The notes beneath the pieces are model-generated. The model saw only the letters and a list, made by a program, of their open reading frames with translations, did no database searches and was not told the origin of the DNA. Made by a program: the position numbers and the translations under genes. Shown here piece by piece: positions 5,962 through 11,733 of a stretch of DNA of 23,949 nt. Each line of letters starts with the position of its first letter. Position 1 is the stretch's first letter. Source of the stretch: a virus; IMG/VR virus record IMGVR_UViG_3300050821_003964, positions 1 to 23,949 of that record. The stretch is one strand, 5' to 3'.

Positions 5962-6049
5962 CTCCCCTCGCTCGCGCAATCGCATTCAGGATCAGAGTGA
6001 CAAACCACGCGGGATGGCAGTAAGCCCGCACAGCAGACAAGGTGACAAC

Positions 6050-6196
6050 ATGGGCGCATTCAAAAAACTGGTGAAGAAGCTCGAAGGCAAAGGACTCCCC
6101 GCGAAAGAGGCGGGCGGGATCGCCTACAAGCAGGGCGTGAAGAAGTTCGGCAAAGATGGCATGGCCCGCAAAGCCGCAGCCGGAAAGCGTAAGTGA
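6050..6196 (+). CDS. Lys-rich small phage protein, 48 aa
   Basis: This gene starts at ATG 6050 with AAGGTGA four bases upstream; longer in-frame extensions upstream lack a ribosome site and cross the promoter region. The product (MGAFKKLVKKLEGKG, then AKEAGGIAYKQGVKKFGKDG, ending in AAAGKRK) is very basic. I recall short phage proteins with a similar 'G.pAKeA..I....yGk.gM..kAA.gK' pattern near structural genes. They are usually annotated only as hypothetical, or as small virion or DNA-binding proteins. Its stop overlaps the next GTG start (GTGA). Function inferred only from charge. Confidence 0.7.
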   Translation: MGAFKKLVKKLEGKGLPAKEAGGIAYKQGVKKFGKDGMARKAAAGKRK

Positions 6197-6471
6197 AAGA
6201 CCCGATCATTGAGCAGAAGGCACCCCTAGATTTTTTCCTGCACGCAAAACCTTGCGTCGGAAAAATTCCTGAAGAAGCAACGCTGCTCCTTGGTCTCATG
6301 AAGTTGACAGCAGCCTGCTATATGTACGAGGGTGTCCGTATGTGGAGCATCGATAACCCAGCCACTTTGAAGTACGTGCGCATCGACGCTGAGACCTTGG
6401 GTCAAGACGAGGCTGTGTGGCGCGAAGTGATGGGCCTCCTTGTGGATTTCGGCAACGGAGCATTGAAATGA
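6193..6471 (+). CDS. small protein, putative member of a Trp-helix paralogue array, 92 aa
   Basis: GTG start coupled to the preceding stop. The second half has the layout shared with the following genes: a helix (PEEATLLLGLMKLTA, 26-40), a strand pair (GVRMWSI...LKYVRI), then a C-terminal helix with a Trp (EAVWREVMGLLVDFG, W76). No known family is recognised. The ATGA overlap with the next gene indicates tight co-translation. The paralogy with downstream genes is my reading of pattern, not a computed alignment. The copy is one of the most diverged. Confidence 0.65.
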   Translation: MKDPIIEQKAPLDFFLHAKPCVGKIPEEATLLLGLMKLTAACYMYEGVRMWSIDNPATLKYVRIDAETLGQDEAVWREVMGLLVDFGNGALK

Positions 6472-6668
6472 CTTTGATTCCAGAACTTGCACCCGGAGTG
6501 CGAGAGCTTATTCTCGTCGCGGGCTTCGAGGTTGCGCCGTTTAGCTCGACCTGGTTGGTCGGCAAACCAGGCTTGAAAAAATATCACATCCCTTCGAAGT
6601 GGACCACGATGGAGGAGTGGCAGAGTGCCCTCACTGCAATCACAGAAACGTATGAGCGCGGCGGTTGA
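6468..6668 (+). CDS. small protein, putative Trp-helix paralogue, 66 aa
   Basis: ATGA junction with the upstream gene, and GGAG seven bases before the ATG. The whole protein is essentially one copy of the array domain: helix GVRELILVAGF (10-20), a strand region with Trp (STWLVGK) and a Lys/Tyr strand (LKKYHI), then MEEWQSALTAI (W51). It is the shortest member and so may define the minimal domain. No catalytic residues, Cys pair or membrane segment is present. A small protein-binding fold is a guess. Function unknown. Confidence 0.65.
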   Translation: MTLIPELAPGVRELILVAGFEVAPFSSTWLVGKPGLKKYHIPSKWTTMEEWQSALTAITETYERGG

Positions 6669-6930
6669 GCACTCGCCTGAGCCTGGTGCCAACGTGTTCC
6701 GTGGAACCTTCACGGAGTACGTTCAGGCGGCGGCGGACTTGCTCGACCTCGACTTGAGCTACGACGTGCACGCGCAAACGCTGTACGTGATGAAGAAAAA
6801 TTCCCGCGCGAAAATCCACCGGTTCACGATGACGCTGCAAGCCTTTGCACAGATGACCGACCAGATGTGGAACGCGATCCTGATGGAAGTGAAAAATGCG
6901 AAGAAACCTGACGATGAACTTCCTGTGTAG
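6652..6930 (+). CDS. small protein, putative Trp-helix paralogue, 92 aa
   Basis: Starts at ATG 6652, overlapping the preceding gene by 17 bases. A GTG at 6625 behind GGAGGAG is an alternative that would add nine residues. Layout: helix TEYVQAAADLLDLDLS (21-36), strands QTLYVMKKNS and KIHRFTMTL, and C-terminal helix DQMWNAILMEVKN (W73). The tail is charged and Pro-rich. It fits the repeated domain pattern of its neighbours, though with a longer strand region. No family recognised. Confidence 0.65.
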   Translation: MSAAVEHSPEPGANVFRGTFTEYVQAAADLLDLDLSYDVHAQTLYVMKKNSRAKIHRFTMTLQAFAQMTDQMWNAILMEVKNAKKPDDELPV

Positions 6931-7144
6931 CGACCTCCCGGATGCGGTCCCGGAGTTGCTGGTGCTGCTGGGGTTGTACTCGCAGTGGGACCCGATCTTG
7001 CGCGAGCATAAAATCTGGCAGCGGGACTACGAGCCGCCGCGCTACCCGTGGACCTCGCGGCATTTCAAAGGTGGCACGCAACAGGAATGGTCTGTATTCT
7101 TAGGCAAGATCACCAGCGCTGGCTGGAAGGAAACAACCATATGA
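6896..7144 (+). CDS. small protein, putative Trp-helix paralogue, 82 aa
   Basis: ATG at 6896 with a GGAAGTGA-like site upstream; an ATG six codons later is an alternative. It overlaps the previous gene by 35 bases and the next by four. Layout: helix PDAVPELLVLLGL (15-27), then SQWDPILREHKIW, a Trp/Pro/Tyr-rich stretch (YEPPRYPWTSRHF), and QQEWSVFLGKI (W65). Trp is unusually frequent, with five in 82 residues. The helix, Trp-strand and Trp-helix order parallels the genes at 6468, 7141 and 7542. Function unknown. Confidence 0.65.
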   Translation: MRRNLTMNFLCSDLPDAVPELLVLLGLYSQWDPILREHKIWQRDYEPPRYPWTSRHFKGGTQQEWSVFLGKITSAGWKETTI

Positions 7145-7545
7145 GCAGGCTTTGTCCGCTGAACCCAGACATCGACTACGGCCCAGTGCGCGACGCGGTG
7201 CGCCGCATGACCAGTTGGGAGCAGGCGAACAAGGACCGCATCGTCCAAAAAATTTCTGTGTTTGAGATTCCCTATGAGCCGCCGCCCGTCGATGACGAGA
7301 CCACGGTCACGTTCTTCGAGATGATGGACCCCGACGTGCGTGCCGTCCTGTGCCTGCTCGACGCGCGCCTGGACTGGCACCAGTCCCTCCGGGCATGGAA
7401 GGTTCAGTTGACGGTGCGGGGACAGCGCACGTTCGTTTATTTTGAAGGCGGACAAGCCAGTGCCGATGACTGGAACACCTTCCTTGGATACACACTCACC
7501 CACGGGCACGCGCCCGCACAACCATTGGATAAATTTCCGTCATGA
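7141..7545 (+). CDS. putative Trp-helix paralogue with N-terminal extension, 134 aa
   Basis: ATGA overlap with the upstream gene. The first 60 residues (NPDIDYGPVRDAVRRM..., then YEPPPVDDETT) have no clear counterpart. Residues 62-120 follow the array pattern: MDPDVRAVLCLLDARLDW, strand AWKVQLTVRG, strand RTFVYFEGG, then ADDWNTFLGY (W111). This is the clearest copy together with 7542. The extension suggests the domain has been fused to, or has grown, another segment. No known family recognised. Confidence 0.7.
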   Translation: MSRLCPLNPDIDYGPVRDAVRRMTSWEQANKDRIVQKISVFEIPYEPPPVDDETTVTFFEMMDPDVRAVLCLLDARLDWHQSLRAWKVQLTVRGQRTFVYFEGGQASADDWNTFLGYTLTHGHAPAQPLDKFPS

Positions 7546-7853
7546 GAAAAATCGCAGTTGGAAAGAAACAGACGCTTGCTGAAGTGATGGCGCAGAACAA
7601 CGATGTGGGCAGCCAGGTCAACTACGACCGGCCCGTGATCGAGGAGGCGACGCCATCGAGCGCCGGGACCGCCGAGCCCGCCGTGCCGGACGCGTGCACC
7701 GCGTTGTTGATCATGAGCGGGGCGACGGCGCGATGGAACATCAACCACTTCCTGATCATATCCAAGAGCGGTAAGCGGTCGGGTGTCGGAGCCACGGCGA
7801 GTTTCGAAGAGTGGCGGGATGTCCTGAACAACCTGGCTGGAGGCCGCATGTGA
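7542..7853 (+). CDS. putative Trp-helix paralogue, 103 aa
   Basis: ATGA overlap with the upstream gene. It has a basic N-terminus (MRKIAVGKKQ), an Ala/Pro/Glu linker, then the domain: PDACTALLIMSG (49-60), TARWNINHFLIISKSG, GVGATAS, FEEWRDVLNNL (W91). The W-x-x-x-L helix at the C-terminus matches ADDWNTFL of the preceding gene and MEEWQSAL of 6468. Its stop closes this first run of paralogues; a spacer with regulatory features follows. Function unknown. Confidence 0.7.
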   Translation: MRKIAVGKKQTLAEVMAQNNDVGSQVNYDRPVIEEATPSSAGTAEPAVPDACTALLIMSGATARWNINHFLIISKSGKRSGVGATASFEEWRDVLNNLAGGRM

Positions 7854-7862
7854 CATAATATT

Positions 7863-7880
7863 TCGGTTGTGCAAAACCGA
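7863..7880. promoter_or_regulatory. dyad TCGGTT-GTGCAA-AACCGA, possible operator
   Basis: A perfect 6-bp inverted repeat overlaps the candidate -35 box of the repressor gene. Ribbon-helix-helix proteins usually bind short dyads near their own promoters, so it is a plausible autoregulatory site. A simple RNA hairpin is the alternative. Confidence 0.45.
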
Positions 7881-7894
7881 GATCAGGTCATAAT
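7867..7894 (+). promoter_or_regulatory. candidate promoter directly upstream of the repressor gene
   Basis: TTGTGC (7867-7872) and CATAAT (7889-7894) are 16 bases apart. The -10 box is a five-of-six match, and the -35 box is poor (three of six). The expected transcription start falls at or next to the ATG at 7901, so the transcript may be leaderless. The -10 box is part of the recurrent CATAATGTAC motif also found at 11689. Confidence 0.45.
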
Positions 7895-7900
7895 GTACAT

Positions 7901-8101
7901 ATGGCGAGAACGAAAGTCGGCGACCGCGAGAGGATCAATTTTTACTTCGACAGGCAAGTCCTGGAGGCGTTGAAGAAGATCGCGGCCTTGAAGAACACAT
8001 CCTACTCAGAGTTGATTCGCATCGGCATGAGAGAGTACGTCGTGCGCGAGGGCCAGAAGGCCATCGACTCCGGGCAACTCATAAAGGACATTCGCAAATG
8101 A
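7901..8101 (+). CDS. ribbon-helix-helix DNA-binding protein (CopG/Arc type), 66 aa
   Basis: Layout of the family: a short strand (ERINFYFDRQV, 10-20), helix A (LEALKKIAALKN), a turn with Ser-Tyr-Ser, and helix B (ELIRIGMREYVV, 37-48). The C-terminal tail is charged. Such proteins dimerise through the strand, which inserts into the major groove, and usually repress nearby promoters. It starts 47 bases after the previous gene and overlaps the next by four. No good ribosome site precedes the ATG; the promoter at 7867-7894 would start the RNA at or beside the start codon. A likely regulator of this gene block; its target is inferred. Confidence 0.85.
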   Translation: MARTKVGDRERINFYFDRQVLEALKKIAALKNTSYSELIRIGMREYVVREGQKAIDSGQLIKDIRK

Positions 8102-8328
8102 AACAAATCTGCCACCACGAGAGTGAAGAGAATCCTCCGAAGACCTACTTCGGTTTGTTCCGGTTCAAGAAGATGGGCTACGGTGAGCGCTTGCAGTTCC
8201 CGACCTTCTCGATGATCCACACTCACCGAGCGCGCCCACACAAGGGCCGCATCGACTACGGCGTGGCGGTGTTGGTGTTCGGAGTGATGGTGAGCATCAC
8301 GCCGTTCACCGGAAGTGAGCAGACATGA
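8098..8328 (+). CDS. hypothetical protein, 76 aa
   Basis: ATGA overlap with the repressor gene and with the following gene. The protein is rich in His, Lys and aromatic residues (KQICHHESEENPPK, FGLFRFKKMGYGERLQFP) and has a hydrophobic stretch at about 54-70 (YGVAVLVFGVMVSITPF). That stretch could be a membrane strand or a core beta-hairpin; it is short for a transmembrane helix. It lacks the Trp-helix end of the array proteins. No family recognised. Confidence 0.6.
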   Translation: MKQICHHESEENPPKTYFGLFRFKKMGYGERLQFPTFSMIHTHRARPHKGRIDYGVAVLVFGVMVSITPFTGSEQT

Positions 8329-8639
8329 GATTCGATGGTGGACGCGGCCAAGCATTGCAGAAGGTGGGCTTCTCGTTCGACTTGGACAAGGCGAGCTACA
8401 AGGGTCCGAAGAACATCGCCCTCGCGGCGCGCGACCCGGTGATGCCGCCGCAGGACCCGACGATCCTGGCGATGGCGGAGAAAGCGCTCTGTGTCGTGGG
8501 CCTCGGTGTGAACTGCTACGTCGTGAAGAACGTCTACGAGATGGAAATGAATGTGGAGTACGGAGCGCCGCTTGAAGTGTGGCAGGCCGTGTTCGATCAA
8601 CTGCTGAAACAAGCGATGGAATATGAGCCAACCTACTGA
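8325..8639 (+). CDS. putative Trp-helix paralogue, 104 aa
   Basis: ATGA overlap at the start and one-base overlap (TGATG) with the next gene. The N-terminal 40 residues are Gly/Lys/Pro-rich and unlike the neighbours. The second half follows the array pattern: DPTILAMAEKALCVVGLG (44-61), strands NCYVVKNV and MEMNVEYG, and LEVWQAVFDQLLKQA (W86). It lies beyond the repressor gene, so the array is interrupted by two other genes. Function unknown. Confidence 0.65.
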   Translation: MRFDGGRGQALQKVGFSFDLDKASYKGPKNIALAARDPVMPPQDPTILAMAEKALCVVGLGVNCYVVKNVYEMEMNVEYGAPLEVWQAVFDQLLKQAMEYEPTY

Positions 8640-8947
8640 TGCAAACCTTCATCGACAAATTCATGGGACGGAACTATCACCTAGCGCTGCTGATCTGCGG
8701 CGGGGGGCTCTTTCTTTGCTGGTATACCCGCATGACCGGAGGGGAATACGTGACCCTTTGTCTCGGGATATTCGGGGGCTTTCGTGCAGGCGATGCGGTG
8801 GTCAACTGGATTCACCGCGACGACACGAAGACAGTGGTCAAGGTGAGCGAGACCGACGTAGCATCAACCGCGTCAGTCTCACGTCCGTCTACGAAGTCGG
8901 ACCTGCCCTCCGACACTACGGATCATGGGAAGAAAGATCATGAGTGA
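8639..8947 (+). CDS. two-segment membrane protein, holin candidate, 102 aa
   Basis: Two hydrophobic segments, at about 13-30 (YHLALLICGGGLFLCWYT) and 36-54 (EYVTLCLGIFGGFRAGDAV), are linked by a short basic loop, with a long charged Ser/Thr/Lys/Asp tail. Two membrane helices, about 100 residues and a charged C-terminus are typical of small phage holins, and holins often lie near terminase genes. Other small phage membrane proteins look the same and no endolysin is in the window, so the role stays open. It overlaps the terminase small subunit start by 8 bases. Confidence 0.6.
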   Translation: MQTFIDKFMGRNYHLALLICGGGLFLCWYTRMTGGEYVTLCLGIFGGFRAGDAVVNWIHRDDTKTVVKVSETDVASTASVSRPSTKSDLPSDTTDHGKKDHE

Positions 8948-9461
8948 CCAGATGGACGAAGTGTTCCCGCCGATGTTCGAGATCGAGCCCGCATCGACGC
9001 CGGGTGCCGACGACGCGATCAACAGCGTAGACGCGCGGCTGATATGGGACCTCGTGTCGAACATCCGCACTCCTGAGAAGGTGTTGGAGTCATACGGACT
9101 TACCATAACGGATTTGAAGGCCAAGGCTGCCAACGCCCTGTTCTCCAGCGCTTACCGCGAGGCGGAGCGCGTCTGGAAGTCGGACATGAACATCAAGACG
9201 CGCATCCAGTTGAAGGCGAGCTTCCTGCTCGAAGACTCGTTGATGACGCTGTTCAACATCATCCGGCAGGAAGGCATCGGCGTGAACGCCAAGCTGGAAG
9301 CCATCGAGCAACTCACGAAGATCAGTACGGTCACGAACGTGCCTAAAGAGAACGGCACGACCGAGAAGCACAACATCACCATCAACATCGGCGGCAGCGC
9401 GCCACCAATCAAAGTCACAGCGGAGACATACAATGGATCAGCCAGCCTCTCAACAACCTGA
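8940..9461 (+). CDS. terS: terminase small subunit (probable), 173 aa
   Basis: The central part (RTPEKVLESYGLTITDLKAK, then MNIKTRIQLKASFLLEDS and NAKLEAIEQLTKI) has the all-helical layout of the small terminase subunits of podovirus-like phages, where it recognises phage DNA for packaging. The 'K..A..LLEDS....L' helix is one I associate with that group. The start at 8940 is preferred to 8925 because it gives the usual short overlap. The large subunit follows two genes downstream, as expected. The call is by pattern and position; sequence similarity is untested. Confidence 0.65.
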   Translation: MSDQMDEVFPPMFEIEPASTPGADDAINSVDARLIWDLVSNIRTPEKVLESYGLTITDLKAKAANALFSSAYREAERVWKSDMNIKTRIQLKASFLLEDSLMTLFNIIRQEGIGVNAKLEAIEQLTKISTVTNVPKENGTTEKHNITINIGGSAPPIKVTAETYNGSASLSTT

Positions 9462-9786
9462 GTTCCCCAACGGACCCGCCGCGCGCGGCAAGGTCTACGT
9501 GATGGACACCCCGCACAACCAGCGGATCATCATCATGTCCGAAGAGTCGTGGGCAGACTTCGGCACGAACCAGGAGACCATGCGCCAGTTGCTGGGACGC
9601 CAGGACAAGATGATCAAAGAACTCCGCGCTGATATCGCTGCACGCGACACGCGCAATGCTGATATGCTTTCCCGCCTCGAAGCTCTCCGCGATGTTCGGC
9701 GCGCGGAGCGCAGACCGTTGATTGAAGCGCAGGTAGCTGCGTTGCCGATTCTCGATACCTCCAATCCATACACAGTAAGGAAATAG
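9433..9786 (+). CDS. coiled-coil hypothetical protein, 117 aa
   Basis: Starts with CGGAG seven bases upstream and overlaps the small terminase gene by 29 bases. The first 35 residues are Pro/Gln-rich, followed by a short strand segment (GKVYVMDTP, QRIIIM). Residues about 58-92 form a charged coiled-coil (KMIKELRADIAARDTRNADM). Placement between the terminase subunits suggests an assembly or packaging accessory, but no function is recognised. Confidence 0.65.
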   Translation: MDQPASQQPEFPNGPAARGKVYVMDTPHNQRIIIMSEESWADFGTNQETMRQLLGRQDKMIKELRADIAARDTRNADMLSRLEALRDVRRAERRPLIEAQVAALPILDTSNPYTVRK

Positions 9787-9788
9787 CC

Positions 9789-10259
9789 ATGAGTCAGACT
9801 CTCGACCAATTGAACGTCATTCTGGGAAACATCCAGAACAACAAGGCCAACATCGTCACCCAGTTGGGGATGATCAACAGCGCCGCCGTCACTCCGGAAG
9901 TGCAGGCCGCGATGGACCTCCTGATCACCACCTTCAGCAGCAACGTGCAGTTGATCGGCCAAGCCATCGGCCAGCAGCTTCAGGTTGAAGCGCTGACGAA
10001 GACCTCCGCCGAGATCGACGTGCTGATCGCCGCGATGCAGACCGTGATCGCCGACCAGACTCTTGTCGATGCCACCGAAGCGCAGATCACTGCGAATGCG
10101 GGTACCGATGCCCCTCTTCCTGGCACCGCTGGAGCAAGCCAATCTTCAGCGGTTGATGCGGGGACGGATGGGACTGCTCCCGTCGCCCCTGCGGCACCGG
10201 TTGCGGACGGAACTGTCCAAGCGCCGAGTGCGGCGAACGACGGAACTTCTTCTTCGTAA
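9789..10259 (+). CDS. helical protein with disordered Ala/Pro/Gly tail, 156 aa
   Basis: AAGGAA lies upstream of the ATG. The first 100 residues are helical, with many Gln, Asn, Val and Ile (QLNVILGNIQNNKANIVTQL, VQLIGQAIGQQLQVEALT). The last 50 are low-complexity Ala, Gly, Thr, Pro and Asp, ending in Ser, and are probably flexible. Possibly a minor virion protein or assembly factor of the head region; no family recognised. It lies 18 bases before the large terminase gene. Confidence 0.65.
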   Translation: MSQTLDQLNVILGNIQNNKANIVTQLGMINSAAVTPEVQAAMDLLITTFSSNVQLIGQAIGQQLQVEALTKTSAEIDVLIAAMQTVIADQTLVDATEAQITANAGTDAPLPGTAGASQSSAVDAGTDGTAPVAPAAPVADGTVQAPSAANDGTSSS

Positions 10260-10277
10260 GCACTGGAAGATGTTCTA

Positions 10278-11684
10278 ATGAGCGACCTCGACTACACGGC
10301 CCCACCTACCCTCGCGTCCTTCATGCGGAGCGATCAGCGCATCCGCATCGTGCGGGGGCCGGTGGGGTCGGGTAAGTCGAGCGCAATGGTGATGGAGCTT
10401 CTGCGGCGCGCGCTTCAGCAAGCTCCTGACCCAAAGGATGGGATTCGACGCACGCGGTTCGTGATCGTCCGCAACACGATGCCGCAGTTGAAGACGACCT
10501 CCATGAAAACCATCGCGGAACTCTTGCGCGGAGTCGCCGTCTATCGCGCGCAGGACCATAGCTTCGATCTGAAGTTCGGCGACGTGGAGTCCGAATGGAT
10601 CATGCTCCCCCTCGACACACCCGAAAACGTCCAAAGATTGCTCTCGTTGGATTTAACCGCAGGTTGGCTATCCGAGTTGCGAGAGTTGCCGCCGCAGATT
10701 TTGTTAGATGTCTTGTCGCGGTGTGGACGCTACCCCTCGATGATGAACGGTGGACCTACCTGGTATGGCGTTATTGGCGAGACAAACTCGTTCAGCGAGG
10801 ATTCACCGTGGAACAAAATTTTAGAGGAAAAAGATTTGATGGGTAAGCCGCTGCCCCCGACGTGGGGCTACTGGATTCAGCCAGGTGCGCGCGAGGCCAT
10901 CGCAGAGAACAAGATGAATCTGGTCCCCGGATACTACGAGGACCTGATCGAGTCGAACTCACCCGAGTGGGTCGAGCAGTATATCGACAATCGCATCACC
11001 CCAAGTTTGTCGGGAGAGGCCGTGTTCCGCGCCAGCTTCCGCAGCGACTTCCACGTCGCGAAGTCAGAACTCATTCCGATCCCTGGCACCATGATCGTGA
11101 TCGGAATGGATTTTGGCCGCAACCCTGCGGCAGTCATCACGCAGACCGACCCTCGCGGTCGGCTCACAGTCCTCGACGAACTCACCGAGAGCGGCATGGG
11201 CGTCGAGCAATTCATCATCACCAAGTTGAGGCCACTCCTTGCGCAACCAAAATACAATCGTCTGCCTGCTGGTATTGTCGGCGATCCTTCTGGCGTCGCC
11301 CGTGGGCAGATCGGCGAAGAGTCAGTCTTCGCGATGCTCAAGCGCATGGGTCTCTCCTCGCAGCCCGCGCAGACGAATAACATTGAACCGCGACTACGTG
11401 CGGTGGAGAAATGGCTTCTTCAGCAGCGGGACGGCGGAGCCGCGCTCCTGATCAGCCCGACGTGCACGACCCTGATCCGCGCGATGCAAAGCCGGTACCG
11501 GTACGCCCGGACCAAGAGCGGCATCCTCCAGCCGATACCGGACAAGGGCCACCCCTGGTCGGACATCGCGGACGCTTTGCAATACGCGGTGCTAGGTCAT
11601 AGCGGCACGGTGTTGGGTAGATTAGTTCGCATAAGGCGAGACAACAACCAGCCCCGAAAAATAGGTAGCGGCGGCTGGACTTAG
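10278..11684 (+). CDS. terL: terminase large subunit (packaging ATPase and nuclease), 468 aa
   Basis: This is the motor that drives phage DNA into the prohead and cuts it. Walker A is GPVGSGKS at 27-34. The expected Walker B position has the strand LTAGWLSELREL with a Glu as the likely catalytic acid. The C-terminal RuvC-type nuclease shows its acidic residues at GMDFG (D278), VGDPSG (D336) and HPWSDIADALQY (D429/D432). Length and domain order fit the T4/P22-type large subunits. The ribosome site is modest (GGAAGA). The portal gene follows, as in most tailed phages. Confidence 0.93.
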   Translation: MSDLDYTAPPTLASFMRSDQRIRIVRGPVGSGKSSAMVMELLRRALQQAPDPKDGIRRTRFVIVRNTMPQLKTTSMKTIAELLRGVAVYRAQDHSFDLKFGDVESEWIMLPLDTPENVQRLLSLDLTAGWLSELRELPPQILLDVLSRCGRYPSMMNGGPTWYGVIGETNSFSEDSPWNKILEEKDLMGKPLPPTWGYWIQPGAREAIAENKMNLVPGYYEDLIESNSPEWVEQYIDNRITPSLSGEAVFRASFRSDFHVAKSELIPIPGTMIVIGMDFGRNPAAVITQTDPRGRLTVLDELTESGMGVEQFIITKLRPLLAQPKYNRLPAGIVGDPSGVARGQIGEESVFAMLKRMGLSSQPAQTNNIEPRLRAVEKWLLQQRDGGAALLISPTCTTLIRAMQSRYRYARTKSGILQPIPDKGHPWSDIADALQYAVLGHSGTVLGRLVRIRRDNNQPRKIGSGGWT

Positions 11685-11686
11685 TG

Positions 11687-11698
11687 GACATAATGTAC
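11687..11698 (+). promoter_or_regulatory. GACATAATGTAC motif before the portal gene
   Basis: GACATAATGTAC lies in the short spacer between large terminase and portal. CATAATGTAC is shared exactly with the spacer before the repressor gene (7889-7898). CATAAT could be a -10 box, but I see no good -35 box 17 bases upstream. It is one of five related sites in the window. Confidence 0.4.
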
Positions 11699-11733
11699 GA
11701 CAGGTGTTCGTACCAACTTTTTGTGAGTACCCC

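Larger units (their letters stand above)
5472..6049. other. divergent control region without a convincing gene
   Basis: Leftward genes end their upstream side here and rightward genes begin at 6050. I saw several short open frames on both strands, but none had a ribosome site and sensible composition together. Features present: a CGCGG-AGTTA-CCGCG hairpin (5648-5662), the perfect palindrome GACACGTGTC (5682-5691), a near-palindrome AGGGAATTTGCCCT (5837-5850), a 12-G run, and candidate promoters in both directions. It is the most likely place for switching between the two arms. Confidence 0.6.
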
